DNA of 64,000 nt, from assembly GCA_003996215.1 (NCBI GenBank), contig QJPP01000812.1, positions 46,593 to 110,592 of the forward strand. The letters run 5' to 3'. Below are positions 1 through 11,690 of this stretch, in pieces; positions within the stretch are counted from its first letter, which is position 1; every line of letters starts with the position of its first letter. The notes below the pieces were generated by a model. It was not told the DNA's origin. It did no database searches and was given only the letters and a program-made list of their open reading frames with translations. The DNA is from Jaltomata sinuosa. Lineage: Eukaryota > Streptophyta > Magnoliopsida > Solanales > Solanaceae. The position numbers were made by a program, and so were the translations under genes.

Positions 1-531
1 TAATATGGGTGAAAACCCTTCTAAAAGTAGTCAAAATGACTTCACTGAGGAGTTAAAAGGGTGGGAAATGACTAAAATACCCCAGTGACTTAACTTAGAA
101 AAACTGACTTAAAAACCCAGCTTCAGGTTCCACGGGTCCCTCCCACGAATCGTAGAACCAGTCACGACTCGAGGAATGGATCGTGGTTCCTGAGCCTAAA
201 TTCCAGGCTGCTGGATGTTTCCTACGGTCCCACAAGATGACTCGTGGAAGCTTCCACGAGTCGAAGGGCTGAGTTGTTGAACTCAGGGAACTTGACCACT
301 CTCTGTCTGAGTTCCACGGTTTGGTTCCACGACTCGTGGAAACGTTTATGAGTCATAAAACAGACTCGTGGTTCTCAGACCTGAGGATGGTCTGCAGGAC
401 TAGAATCATGAGTCAGTTCCACGACTCGTGGAACCTTCCACAATTCGTGGACTTGACCCGTGGTCTCTGGAAGTCCAAAATTTTTCTTCAAGTCTGAGTT
501 TAAAAGTTGTATACGTTTTCGGGGTGTTACA
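1..531 (-). repeat. E1 3' LTR (partial, U3 start)
   Basis: Bases 1-531 align with 7123-7634, both ending in ...CGGGGTGTTACA, which is the TGTAACACCCC start of a minus-strand LTR. By eye there is roughly one mismatch per ten bases over the first 150 aligned bases, so the insertion is not young. The rest of the LTR (about 1.5 kb) lies outside the window. The segment 128-460 holds an array of near-palindromes of the type CCACGACTCGTGG. Confidence 0.9.
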
Positions 532-532
532 A

Positions 533-544
533 TATTTCCCCCTT
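533..544 (-). other. E1 polypurine tract
   Basis: Read on the minus strand, the purine run AAGGGGGAAATA directly precedes the LTR start TGTAACACC. This is the usual place and composition of the plus-strand primer of an LTR retrotransposon. Confidence 0.75.
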
Positions 545-766
545 GGGATCATTAATCCTTGAATGAAGACTAAACAAGGAAAAACTGAGGGGAAAACATC
601 CCAACCAAACATCAAAACATGGAAATCATAGAGTAATCATAACATTTGAACTTTTCAACTTGAAAACATGATAAACTAACTTCGTAAAGTATGGGTGCAT
701 GCTAAAATCATGAGAGGAACTGATGGAGTAGAATCGGAGGGACATACTAAGGAGGAAACTAGTACC

Positions 767-1513
767 TCAAGCTGGAACGAAATCGGAAGGAAAGAGATGA
801 GGATATTTGTCCTTCATCGGCTCTTCCGCTTCCCAAGTAGCACTCTCAACAAGCTGATTCCTCCAAAGGACTTTTATCGAAGCGACTTCTTTGTTTCTCA
901 ACCTCCGAATCTGATGATCAAGGATCTCCACGGGAATCTCTTCATAAGTGAGACTATCCTTCACACCCATATCTTCTAAAGGAACAATCAAGCTCGGATC
1001 GCCAACACACTTATTTAACAAAGAAACATGGAAAACTTGATGAACTGCTTCCAACTCCGTTGGCAACTCCAACTCATAAGAAACACTACCAACTTTCCTC
1101 AAAATCTGATAAGGACCTACAAAATGGGGAATGAGCTTTCCTTTCTTGCCAAACCTCATCACACCCTTAATGGGTGACACCTTAAGGAAGACCCAATCAT
1201 CAACTTCAAACTCCAACTCCCTTCTCCTCACATCCGCATAAGATTTTTGTCGACTCTGAGCGGTCTTCAACCTCTCCCGAATAAGATGAACTTTCTCCAT
1301 GGTCTCATGCACAGAATCTGGACCAATCAAGGCTGCCTCACCAACCTCGAACCAACCAATAGGAGATCTACACCTTCGGCCATAAAGCGCCTCATAGGGA
1401 GCCATCTGGATACTAGAGTGAAAGCTGTTGTTGTAGGCAAACTCGATAAGAGGTAAGTGATCATCCCAATTACCTTTGAAATCAATCACACACACTCTTA
1501 ACATATCCTCCAA
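767..1513 (-). pseudogene. E1 integrase C-terminal part plus chromodomain
   Basis: An open stretch of 248 codons. The first 60 or so residues are the end of the integrase core, with the YNNSFHSSIQMAPYEALYGR block typical of Ty3/gypsy. The GPY/F-type module follows (HFVGPYQILRKVGSVSYELELP). From about residue 190 there is a chromodomain (YEEIPVEILDHQIRRLRNKE, then WRNQLVESATWEAEEPM), which in this family can steer integration to marked chromatin. The reading frame continues upstream past a stop near 1514 to the DDE residues of the core (CDRGPQFTS near 1630, QAE near 1535). This is the best-preserved part of E1 pol. Confidence 0.9.
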
Positions 1514-1669
1514 CGTCTAAATAAAATGCTCTGCTTGGCCGTCTGTCTGAGGATGAAAATTTGTACTAAGCTTTACCTTGGTACCAAGACCTTTCAGAAA
1601 TGACTTCCAAAACTGAGATGTAAACTGAGGACCTCTATCACAAATGATAGACAAAGGGATATCATGCAA

Positions 1670-2104
1670 TCAGACTATCTCCCGAATGTAGAGTCTGGCA
1701 TAATCATCCGCTGAATCCATAGTCTTAACAGCCAAGAAATGGGTTGAGTTAGTCATCTGGTCAAAAATTAACCAAATCGAATCATGTTTCCTTCGAGTAC
1801 GAGAAAAACCCGTAATAAAGTCCATATTGATTGCTTCCCATTTCCAAGTGGGAAGGTCAATATCTTGAAGCATGTCACTTGGCCTTTGATGTTCCACATT
1901 TACCTGCTGACAGTTGGGACATTTAGCCACAAACCTGGCTATGTCCTTCTTCATACCACTCCACCAAAAGATGTCCTGTAGATCACGGTACATCTTAGTG
2001 GCACCCGGATGAATGGAGTATCTAGAACTGTGAGCCTCAACCAAAATTTGTTGTCTCAACCCATCAACATCTGGCACACACAAGCGACCCTGATAACGAA
2101 GCAC
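1670..2104 (-). pseudogene. E1 integrase N-terminal zinc-binding domain and core start
   Basis: 145 codons. The HHCC zinc-binding region is visible (HSSRYSIHPGATKMYRDL, then CPNCQQVN), followed by the first catalytic Asp of the DDE core (MDFITGF). It ends at a stop at 1670, and the remaining core continues towards 1513 in the same frame. In a working element this would be part of one gag-pol polyprotein cutting and joining element DNA in the nucleus. Here stops separate it from RNase H upstream. Confidence 0.88.
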
Positions 2105-2179
2105 ACCATCTCCCCCTTGGGAGAAAACCTCAACCCTTTGCTGACAAACTGCACCCTTAAGCTGAAGTAGAATGGGATC

Positions 2180-2410
2180 TTAGTCTTGCTTGGCTTTTAC
2201 CTCAGCCACCAAGGATGATTCGGCAACATTAGTCATAATCACACCATCTTTGGTCGAGTCCATAAGGCGAACTCCCAACCGAGCAAGCCTATGAAATTCT
2301 TTAACCAATTCCTTCTTTCCATCTTCAATAGAAGCTACACTTCCCATGGACAACCTACTCAAAGCATCCGCCACAACATTGGTCTTACCCGGATGGTAAA
2401 GCACACTCAT
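2180..2410 (-). pseudogene. E1 RNase H end and connection to integrase
   Basis: 77 codons starting with the RNase H C-terminal signature HPGKTNVVADALSRLSMGS, a hallmark of Ty3/gypsy RNase H. It is followed by the variable linker to integrase. It is separated from the upstream RT/RNase H piece by a frameshifted stretch (2411-2596) and from integrase by a stop near 2180. Confidence 0.85.
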
Positions 2411-2596
2411 ATAATAATCCTTAAAGAGCTCAAGTCATCTTCTTTGTGGCAAATTCAATTCCTTTTGAGTGAACACATATTGAAGACTCTTATGATCAGT
2501 AAAAACATCCACATGCACACCATACAAGTAATGTCTCCAAATCTTCAAAGCAAAGACCACGGCTGCTAACTCAAGATCATGAGTAGGATAATTCTT

Positions 2597-3151
2597 CTAA
2601 TGAGTCTTAAGTTGTCTAGAAGCATAAGCAATCACCTTACCACGCTGCATCAAAACATAACCCAAACCGATCCTAGAAACATCACAATACATAACAAAAT
2701 CATCTAAGCCCTCGGGTAGAGCTAGCACTAGAGCGGTGGTCAATCTAGTCTTCAATTTCTTAAAGTTCTTCTCACAAAAGTCAGACCATTGAAATTTCAT
2801 CTTTTTCTGAGTCAATCGGGTAAAAGGGGCAGAAATGGAAGAAAAACCTTCCATAAACCTCCTGTAGTAACCATCCAAACCCAAAAATATCCTAATATCA
2901 GATGGAGAAGTAGGTCTAGGCCAGTTCTTTACTACCTCTATCTTTTGAGAATCCGCTTGAATACCATCTTTAGTCACAACGTGACCTAGAAAAGCAACAG
3001 ACTGCATCCAAAACCCACACTTGCTAAACTTAGCAAACAACTTCCTATCCTTGAGAGTTTGCAACACAACCCTCAAGTGATCCGCATGCTCCTCCTCACT
3101 CCAAGAGTAGATGAGGATATCATCAATGAAGACAACCACAAACATATCCAA
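2597..3151 (-). pseudogene. E1 reverse transcriptase palm/thumb and RNase H start
   Basis: 185 codons. The RT active-site box FIDDIL is at residues 8-13 with both catalytic Asp residues kept. The FAKFSKCGFW, VAFLGHVV and GLDGYYRRFMEGFSSI blocks follow, then the RNase H start (YCDVSRIGLGYVLMQ). It continues the RT piece at 3155-3409 after a single stop, so this is one domain broken by one stop codon. Confidence 0.9.
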
Positions 3152-3154
3152 ATA

Positions 3155-3409
3155 CTATTTGAACACACGGTTCATCAAATCCATAAAAGCTGCAGGAGCA
3201 TTCGTTAGACCAAAAGGCATAACAACAAACCCATAATGACCATACCAAGTCCTGAAGGCTATCTTCGGGATATCACATTCCCGAAGTAGAAGCTGATGAT
3301 AACCGGGTCTAAGGTCGATTTTGGAGAAGAAACTAGCACCCTGAAGCTGATCGAACAAGTCATCAATCCTAGGAATGGGATACTTATTCTTGATAGTGAC
3401 CTTGTTCAA
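3155..3409 (-). pseudogene. E1 reverse transcriptase, fingers and early palm
   Basis: 85 codons carrying NKVTIKNKYPIPRIDDLFDQL, SKIDLRPGYHQL and MPFGLTNAPAAFMDLMN, all standard Ty3/gypsy RT blocks, including the catalytic Asp of SKIDL. It starts after a frameshift from 3406-4218 and ends in a stop just before the FIDDIL-containing piece. Confidence 0.9.
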
Positions 3410-4218
3410 TTGGCGGTAATCAATAACATTCTAAGAGATCCATCCTTCTTCTGAACAAACAAAACTGGGGCACCCCAAGGAGAGACACTAGGCCTGTTGA
3501 ACCCCTTATCAAGTAAGTCCTTCAACTGATCTTTTAACTCCTTGAGTTCCACGGGGGCCATTCTATAGGGAGAAATAGAGATAGGGTTCATATCCGAAAG
3601 AAGATCTATCCCAAAGTCAATTTCTCGCTCGAGAGGGACTTCGGGCAGATCATCAGGAAACACTTCTAGGAATTCGTTCACAACAGGAACAAACTGAATA
3701 GTCAGGGTCTCGGACTCTGTATCCACAACCCAAACTATATCATAGACATAACCTTTAGAAATCATCTTCCTAGCCTTAAGGAAAGATATGAAATGACCTT
3801 TCGAAGAAGAGGGACTACCTTGCCATTCTAGGACAGGTTCCTTAGGAAACTTGAAACTAACCACACGAATGCGGCAATCAACTGAGGCATAACATGCATA
3901 CAACCAGTCCATACCAAGAATAATATCAAAATCAGTCATCTCTAACTCTACTAGATCCACTGAAGTGACTCTATGAAGGACCGAGATAGGGCAATTCCGA
4001 TAGACTCTTTCGGCTAGGACTGACTCACCAACAGGAGTAGAAACATGAAAGGGTTCTACAAGCAATTCAGTACATACCTCAAACTTACAAGCCACATAAG
4101 GAGTTACAAAAGACAAGGAGGCACCGAGGTCTAACAAATTATACATATAATGAGAAAAGACTCTCAACATACCGGTAACCACATCTAGAGAACTCTCCTG
4201 ATCCAGGCGGGAGGACAT
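3406..4218 (-). pseudogene. E1 aspartic protease and reverse transcriptase start
   Basis: 271 codons. The N-terminal half is a retropepsin. Its active-site segment reads LLDLGASLSFV, with Leu where Ser, Thr or Pro normally follows the Asp, and the second conserved block is DIILGMDWLYACYASVDC. The C-terminal third enters RT (MAPVELKELKDQLKDLLDKG, then SPWGAPVLFVQKKDGSLRM), after which the frame shifts. Confidence 0.88.
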
Positions 4219-4239
4219 AGCATAAAGACAGTTCTGGCG

Positions 4240-5380
4240 CTGACCACCAGAACTAGAAGTTGCGCCCTGTGGGGCTGGTCTACCACCTCAAGCTGCTAGG
4301 GTAGACTAATTCCTACCACCTTCTTACCCCTTCTTAGCCGAAGGTAAATCTCTAACATGGTGCCCAGTCTGACCACACCAAAAACAACCCTCTCTACCAG
4401 CGAAACACTCACCGGGGTAAGTCTTCCCACACTTAACACAAGCTGGGTAGGAAGATCCCTTCGCAACACTACCTTGAGACTGAGAATAGGAACCAGATCC
4501 TCTACCACCCTGATCATAACGAGGCTTCTAAGCCTGATTAGGAGCACTAGCAGAAGAATGAACGGATCCTGATGACTTCTTCTGGAAAGAAGAGTGATGT
4601 CCACCTCCAGACCTGTGATGACCAAAACCTGATCCCTCGGATCTAACCCTCTTGTTCTCCCTAGCCATATCCCTAAATTTGTCACCCTCAATCTGATGAG
4701 CATGAGTCATGAGTCGGGAAATGTTCATATCACTCAACAACAAAGCAGACCTACACTCCTTCTTCACCATATCAAAAACCCCATATATGAACTTGCTCAT
4801 TTGATCATGCGGGTTCGCTACCATGGAGGGAGCATATCTAGACAACTGAGTGAACTTCAAACTATACTCTTGCACCAACATCCAACCCTGTCTCAAGTTC
4901 GCAAATTCCTCCACTTTCCCTTGCCTCAACTCACGGGGAAAGAACCTATCAAGAAAGGCTCTCTCAAAACACTCCTAAGTCGTGGGGATCGCATCCCTCA
5001 CCCTAGCCTCTTTCCATTGCGTGAACTAAATATGAGTCATATCCTTGAGTTGATAGGATGCAAGCTCAACACAATCAACCCCAACCACTTGCATAACCTC
5101 AAAGATCTTATTCACTTCGCTAAATAAAGTTGAGCGGGTCCTCACTCACTTTTGAACACCAAAACTCCGATGGGTTCATACAGATAAAGTCACGAACTCG
5201 GGCTGCTTCCCTTCCTTGAGGATGGACGGGGGCAAGAGATAACTGATTGGCCTGAGTAGCCAAAGTCTGGGCTAGCAAGTGAATAGCATTCCTAAACTCA
5301 TCATTCATGACATCGAGAATCAGAACTTGAGGAGCAGCATTCCGAGCGGCTCGGGGAAGCATAGCACATCGAGGAGGCAT
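4240..5380 (-). pseudogene. E1 gag (capsid/nucleocapsid), broken
   Basis: Open pieces at 5120-5380 and 4528-4929 and a frameshifted tail to about 4240 together match the gag of the sister element E2 (26040-27180). The first piece has the gag N terminus ending RDFICMNPSEFW. The second has QEYSLKFTQLSRYAPSMVA and SRLMTHAHQIEGDKFRDMAR. A double zinc knuckle near 4341-4440 reads CVKCGKTYPGEC...CFWCGQTGHHVRDL, with the last Cys replaced by Leu. The ATG at 5380 lies about 190 bases after the primer site. Confidence 0.85.
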
Positions 5381-5570
5381 AATCTGAAACGCATAAGATA
5401 AAGATTAGAGGAATATTAGAGTTAAGCTCTATCGCATGACGTGATCATGAAAGAAGTGAAGTTTTCCTAAGACATCTCATAGCTTCTCTCTCATATGTGT
5501 GGCACGCTTCACACACATGAAAAGACTCTACTCGATACGGCTTTTAGACATCCTAGGACTCTTGAACCTG

Positions 5571-5586
5571 AGGCTCTGAAACCAAG
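5571..5586 (-). other. E1 primer binding site (initiator tRNA-Met type)
   Basis: Minus-strand sequence TTGGTTTCAGAGCCTCAGG directly follows the LTR end and resembles the TGGTATCAGAGCC primer site, with a change at the fifth position. The same place in E2 reads TTAGTATCAGAGCCTCAGG. Confidence 0.8.
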
Positions 5587-5588
5587 TT

Positions 5589-7634
5589 TATCACGCCCTG
5601 AGGCTACCCCCTAGACGTAACACGGGACTCAGAATCACAAGTATCCCAAGCTAACCCTTGGTCATAGCATTTTCAAGCATAACAAAAGATAAGTGGAAGA
5701 TATCATAGAAAAAGACTCAAATTATCATAAATAGAAAGTCTAATCGAGAGATACAATCATCCAATAGAACCCAACAACATTATGTCTGAAAAGCCTCTAC
5801 TACTAGTATAAGGAGTTGATGGGACAATACCCCAGCTAACTCAACAATCTGGAAGGAAAGAAAACATAGAAAAGCTAGAATAAAGTCTAGTCATCGTACT
5901 ATAAGGACTCACCAAAGATGAGCATGAGTGGCCGAGAACTCTAGCCACAAAGTTGTGAAGGGACACCTGAATCTGCATCATCAAAGGATGCAACGCAATA
6001 TGCGTTAGTACTATGGAATGTACTAAGTATATGAGCAAGGCATGAACATGATGAAAACATGCTAAGTATACTTAAATAACTGAAATCATGCTTTTAAAGA
6101 TAAACTGAGTGAAATGACTCTAATACTTTCTGTAAGCTGAAACATAGTCATAAGTAATAAGTCTGAAATCTAAATAAGAGTCAAATGCAAGTTTTAAAAG
6201 CATAAACTATTTTCTTAGGGAGGTTCTCTAACCGACATAGACCATGTGAGCTACATGAAATTCGATGTATCCACCCCATCGAGAGGACCCAATATACCTT
6301 GCCAGGGTATAAAGGCGTTACTGTGGCCTGATCACTTAAACTGATGCCCAACAGAGGGGACTTAAGACCTACGGGGTCAAGTAGTTTTGGGACCTTTTTG
6401 GGTACTCTCACCCTGTCCAACTCGGTGCTAATACTACTCCCAAAACATACATATAGCTCATATAATACTGGCATATCTAATGCCAAAACTGTTCATAACC
6501 AATGACATGTCTGATGTCAAAGCTGTTCATAACTGGTGACATATCTAATGCCAAAACTGTTTGAAAAGCAATAAGACATATATGATGCCATGCAATTCAA
6601 ATTCATACATATATAGACTTAGCATAGCCATAATTCAAAATATGTTTTCTTTCTAAATTTATACTTAAAGAATTAGGCATGCAATTTCTTAAATACATTG
6701 AGGCCATGATATTTAATAATGCCAATTTTCTCTTGAAAATATGCAAATTCATAGTTTCATGCTAGAAATCAACTTTCATGCTTGGGCTTTCAAAACCAAT
6801 AAGAAAGTCATAATCAAATAATGTAAAATCAATAAGAAACCATGAATTCAAACATGATTTCATAAACTTTCCCCAAATTTAGATCAAAACCCTAATTTCA
6901 TAAGTTCATACTTCAACATAAGAATTGGAAATTTTGGACAAAAGGGTGAAAGGAACCCATTGTTAAAGACCCACATACCTTGGTGGAAGATTACCCACTT
7001 CAATGGAAAAGATTAGGAGACTTGACTTGGAGCATGGAGGCTTGACTTGGAGCTTGGAGACTTGAGCTTGAGAGAAACTCTCTTTTGAGTGAAGAATGAG
7101 GAGCTTAAGATAGACTTAGGATAATATGGGTGAAAACCCTTCTAAAAGTAGTCAAAACGACTTTACTTAGGAGTTAAAAGAGTAGGAAATGACTAAAATA
7201 CCCCAGGGATTTAACCTACAAAAACTAACTTAAAAACCCGGCTTCAGGTTCCACGGGTACCTCCCACGACTCGTGGAATAGAGTCGTGATTCCTGAGCCA
7301 AAATTCCAGGCTGCTGGATGTTTCCTACGGTCCCATAGGACAACTCGTGGAAGCTTCCACGTGTTATAGGGCTGAGTCATGGAACTCAGGAAACTTGAGC
7401 ACTCTCTGTCTGAGTTCCACGGTTTAGTTCCACGACTCGTGAAAACGTTCACGAGTTGTGAAACTGACTCGTGGTTCTCAGACCTGAGGATGGTCTGCAG
7501 AACTGGAATCACGAGTCACTTCCACGACTCGTGGAACCTTCCACGATTCGTTGACTTAACCCATGGTCCCTGGAAGTCCAAAAAAAATTTGCAAGTCTGA
7601 GTTTAAAAGCTGGATACGTTTACGGGGTGTTACA
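5589..7634 (-). repeat. E1 5' LTR (2046 bp)
   Basis: On the minus strand it runs from TGTAACACCCCG (7634) to ...GGGCGTGATA (5589). The expected TG...CA ends are seen at the left LTR and in E2, whose LTR begins TGTCAAGCCCCGAGG on the plus strand; in E1 that end is mutated to TATCACGCCC. The U3 portion (7246-7570) is packed with near-palindromes around CCACGACTCGTGG. Confidence 0.9.
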
Positions 7635-8122
7635 CAAAATTTCACTAAATATTAGGACAAAAATTCCCTTTGGGAGATGTGTGGCATGACGTGCGGTTCG
7701 CACGTTGTGAAGTGCACATCGCACACTGCCTCCGATTGCACCAGTGACTTCAGCTAGAATTAGGAGCTCCGTGTAAAGGGGGTACGATTCGCACCTTAGG
7801 ATGTGTGCATCGCACAACGACTGCACTCCTTGACAGACTCTTCAGTGACTTTATGATCTTGTGCAGAGGAGGTGCGATTCGCACCTTGGCCTGTGCATGT
7901 CGCACGGCCACTGCATCTCTGGTCAGAATCTTCAGCCTTTCCGAACACTTCACACTTCACTCCTTTTGAGCTTTTTTTAGGTCCATTTCCTTGTTTATCA
8001 TCATCTATCAAAAGTACCTACACAGACATCAATAAAGGCTATAAGAACCTCTAAATCTATCCAAAACATAGCAATAATTCATGAATATAGGCTCAATAAG
8101 TTGGTAGATTACCGACTTATCA
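7635..8122 (-). repeat. Athila-like 3' LTR, piece right of the E1 insertion
   Basis: Matches 15999-16487 base for base with scattered changes and ends in the shared ...ACCGACTTATCA. The other two thirds of this LTR should lie left of E1, beyond the window. It includes an array of GTGCGATTCGCAC-like units (7680-7905). Confidence 0.88.
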
Positions 8123-8135
8123 AACCCCCAAACTT
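8123..8135 (-). other. Athila-like polypurine tract
   Basis: Minus strand CAAGTTTGGGGGTT immediately before the LTR start TGATAAG. This is the standard Athila arrangement. Confidence 0.8.
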
Positions 8136-8139
8136 GAAC

Positions 8140-10590
8140 TATTGCTTATCCTCAAGCAAGATACGTACAAGACAAGGAATGAATTATGCTCTAGGCTCAA
8201 TCAAGGCACAAAAGACTACTCTACACTAAAAATTAAGAAAATAAATAAATAAAAGACTCAAACAACCGACTCAACTACTATGCTCATCTCAAATTGGACC
8301 ACCACAAATTCAAGGAAATTTATCAACTCAAAACCTTTTTCGAAAGGACATCATTTCTCATTCAAAATCAAGGTAATTATTTCATTTAAAATAAGACATT
8401 TAAGGTTCTCAAGTCATTGGCATGGACCGTCAAGGTTTGCCTCGAGATTCGCCACATAACTTGTCTCATTCATTCCCCTGCATTGAAATAGACACTCTAT
8501 ATTTCAATTCGAGTGCATGATGCCACTCACCACAAGAGAGAATCCCACTCAGAACCATTCAATTCACAAAACACGGGATTATAAGAGAACCAAGAAGACT
8601 CTCACTCTCTCAAGGAAGTTCAAGTGCATATGAGTCAAACCATAGGCTTGCCCTTCATGTATATCGCCACTAATGTAGAGTAGCCAAGCTCGGAATCACC
8701 AAGGACTTGCGGGTTACTATGTTGGCTAGGGTTAAGGTAAGGATATCATTTGGATCAAGTGACTACACCTCCCTAATACTCTTTGTTCTCATTTCAAACA
8801 CCGCTCACATTTTTCAATTTCAACTTTACCTTATTCCTCCCTCACACAACCCAAGATTTCTCCTTTTAACTCATGATCATTCAAACTACTTATACCACCT
8901 TCACTTGGTAGCACCTATTTCTGATTTTCAATTTGCTCATTGGATTGATCTTTTGGAGCAATTTTCAATTTGAAATTAAGGTGCTACCTTGCACTTGAAG
9001 TGCACTTCTTTTCTTCTCCTCATTTGATCAGATGCACTCCCAAACTTAGGCATTTGGCTATGTTGTATTTTGTTTCCCCCCCCCCCCAAACTTAGGCTTT
9101 TAGCCTACATTTCATTTTTTTTAGCAATTAGGGAGGATGGATGCCAAAATAGAGGTTCTAAAAAAGGAAAGGTATTACAAGGTGCCTAAGAACGGTCATA
9201 AGCTCAAAAGGGGTTCGCTAGGATTTAATGTCGTGGGAAGTCATTTGGGTCAAGTGGCTGTAAAAAAGGGCCTAAGGTCATCTTCCAAGCTCGATCACAC
9301 CTAGAATTTCACCTTAAAACACATTCGGGGCAAGTTCTAGATGACACTTATGCACAAGAATCAAGGTAAAGCCTCACCACACAAGACATCATGCCACAAG
9401 ACCTTTTTCATTAGTCTCCCAATCAATTGGGGCAAATAATTTTTGACAAGCTATTCCGAGTTCATTACACACTCGTTTGTGAGTCAATTAAGCCAAAGCA
9501 AGAGTGTGCAAGTCATGACAAGAGAATGCTTTTCCTTAAAAATTCATTTCCCTTCTTCCTTTTATTTTCAAAATAATTTGCCACGAGAAATTTTTCGGTG
9601 GGCCTATTTCGGGACAAGCAACTACGGACTCAATTCTAAACTAAAACTTGGCATTTTTCCTTAAGAAAGTCGCCTCTCAATCTATCATAGGGAAACACCA
9701 ACCCGGTTCGACACACAAAAACAAAAGAAAATAAAAAAGAAAATAATTAAAATTCTTGCTCCTTGGGAAAGAACCGTGGTATTAAGAAAACCCTCATAGT
9801 TTATTTCTAAACTGCTATTAACAAGGCGATATTGGAATTGCGTGCTCATGATTCATTCAAAACCAAGTCTCGGCATAGGCCTTTAGCTCATTTGCAAAGC
9901 ACGGGTAGTAATGGATCATGTAAGACTAACCCGGCAACACAATCTCAATCAACAAAAATCAGGCCCGGCAAGGGCATAAATAAGCTTAAGGTAAAACAAA
10001 ACATAAAGTAAAACATAATCTAAAAGCTCGACAAGGGCAATAAACATCACAATCATCCAAATATGCCCGACAAGGGCCAAATAGAATCTAGCAGAATGTT
10101 AGTAAGGCCCACCAAGGGCAATAAGATATCTCAAGCCCACTCACGGCACCAATAAAAGCAAGTAAAGCCACCTCCTCTCCATAAAATGAGCATTGTCCTC
10201 AATTCTAATAGTGCAATGGGAAGACGGTGGAACTCTCTGGAGGCCTAGTCCTCATCACCATCATCATCAGCAGTTGCTTCCTCATCAGAGGCTCTCTCAC
10301 TCGGGCCAGCACCACCCTTTCGAGAATACACAGAAAGTGTGGAGTCATGGAGAGCCCTCTGAAAAGCCGGATATTGATCATCGCCCAACTATTGATCCTC
10401 ATTGCCAGGTAACACCTCATCCGCATAGGCTACAAATAAGCTATCCAAGCGACCGGTAATGGAACAATGTGGAGGTAAGGTGGTCAGATCTGCTTCTACC
10501 ACCGGAGCTTTACCTTTACCTTTTCGAACATCTTCTTGCAATATCTTGATTGACCCCTCAATGACATCGACCCTCTTTCATAGTGAGTTC
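8140..10590. other. Athila-like element, 3' non-coding interior
   Basis: About 2.4 kb with no convincing coding frame. It contains a C12 tract at 9076-9087 next to a repeated CCCAAACTTAGGC, which looks like an internal copy of the purine-tract motif. Short AT-rich open frames here (such as 8707-8973) match nothing I know. Confidence 0.6.
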
Positions 10591-10599
10591 AAGCTATCC

Positions 10600-11690
10600 A
10601 CCACCCCTTGACTACACTCTTGATAGCCTTGTTTATCATTCCGGGTAGTTTGGCAGCTAGGTCAGCAAGCTGCTTTTCATGGTTATGAGTTTTTCAACCA
10701 TGTCCTGAAGGCTGCTTTTGGCCATTAAGGGGTCTGAGGCATGTGTACGTGCCTCGGAAGTAGCCCTGGAGGGGGATAAAATGTCTGCCCTAGCACCAAG
10801 CTCATCATTGTCAACTCCACCTAATTGCTCAACCCTTTGCTTCTTAAACCTGGGGGCATCCCTGTCTATTTTTCTATCAAGGTCGATGGTCCTATAGCAT
10901 GAGAGAATTTGTCGCAACTGAGGGTAGGCACATCGGCTTTGGCACAAAGCTTAGTAATTAGAACCGGGAAGGGGAAGGAGTCATTTCTTAGATGAGCTTT
11001 TCTCCTTATCACCATAGCCATTATTTCCCCAAAGTTCACATGTTCCCCCATCATAATGGCCGCAATTAGAATGGCCCCCCCTTGAGTTATCTTCTGATCA
11101 TTTTGGAAAGGCAAGAAGCAGTTGCGAATAAGATCATACCAAAGATGAGCCTCAAAGATTAAGGACCTCCTTGGGATATCTCCCCCCATATTGGACCAAA
11201 GGGGAACATCTTGAGCAATAACGGGGGCTGTCTCCTGGTATGGATTTGAGTCAGCCATCAACTTGGCCATAAGGGTTGGTGCAGGATCAATTGGGTTTCC
11301 CCAATAGACAGCATTGATGGAAGCGGGGGTGATGCTAACTTTCTTGCCCCTTACTATGACTGATTCCAGGTTGGGAAATTTCTACACAGGCCCTCTGTAT
11401 CCTTTGGAGTCCTGTGTAGCCTGATAAGCTGCAAAGAATTCTTGCACAATTTCCTCATAGTGCCCACCGGGTACATCCTGAAAGGGCTGCCATTGTCATT
11501 CAACAAATTGTTGGTGCATGTTAGGTATCTCATCCCCAACCTCGCCCAAATTAAAACTTTGCTCTACATTGAATCCTCTATCTTTGTCACGCTTGCAGAA
11601 GGCTTTAATGCCCTCTACTCCAAAATAGAGTCTCGCTTCTTCAGCAGCAGACCTTTGCCTAGGTTGGCTTCTAGTGTTTCATCTGTTTGA
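10600..11690 (-). pseudogene. Athila-like element, large ORF like the 'putative plant transposon protein' domain
   Basis: Two open frames (10866-11270 and 10657-10947) plus upstream sequence to about 11690 read as one protein of some 350 residues broken by a few stops and a frameshift. Features are RLYFGVEGIKAF near the start, VIVRGKKVSITPASINAVYW, EAHLWYDLIRNCFLP, GEHVNFGEIMAMVIRRKA and a polar C-terminal tail. The central pattern resembles the Pfam domain named putative plant transposon protein (I recall it as PF20167), found near Athila-type elements. The location between gag and the 3' LTR is where Athila elements carry their env-like ORF. The function is unknown and the assignment is from memory. 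Confidence 0.55.

Larger units (their letters stand above)
1..7634 (-). mobile_element. E1: Ty3/gypsy chromovirus, Tekay/Del type, minus strand, left end beyond window
   Basis: On the minus strand the order is 5' LTR (5589-7634), primer binding site, gag, protease, reverse transcriptase, RNase H, integrase, chromodomain, polypurine tract and partial 3' LTR (1-531). The chromodomain after integrase and the initiator-tRNA-Met-type primer site place it among chromoviruses, most like Tekay/Del. Stops and frameshifts break every gene, so it is not autonomous. It is inserted in the 3' LTR of the Athila-like element: the sequence from 7635 continues that LTR. The matching target-site repeat would lie left of base 1 and cannot be seen. 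Confidence 0.9.

Noticed and set aside
6181..6486. 101-codon frame in the E1 LTR with a relative in the E2 LTR (22293-22658)
   Set aside because: It lies within LTR sequence, is not conserved in length or frame between copies, and has no recognised motif.
10193..10459. Plus-strand frame with a run of His codons
   Set aside because: It is antisense to the decayed Athila-like interior. The His run comes from a CATCATCACC-type repeat.
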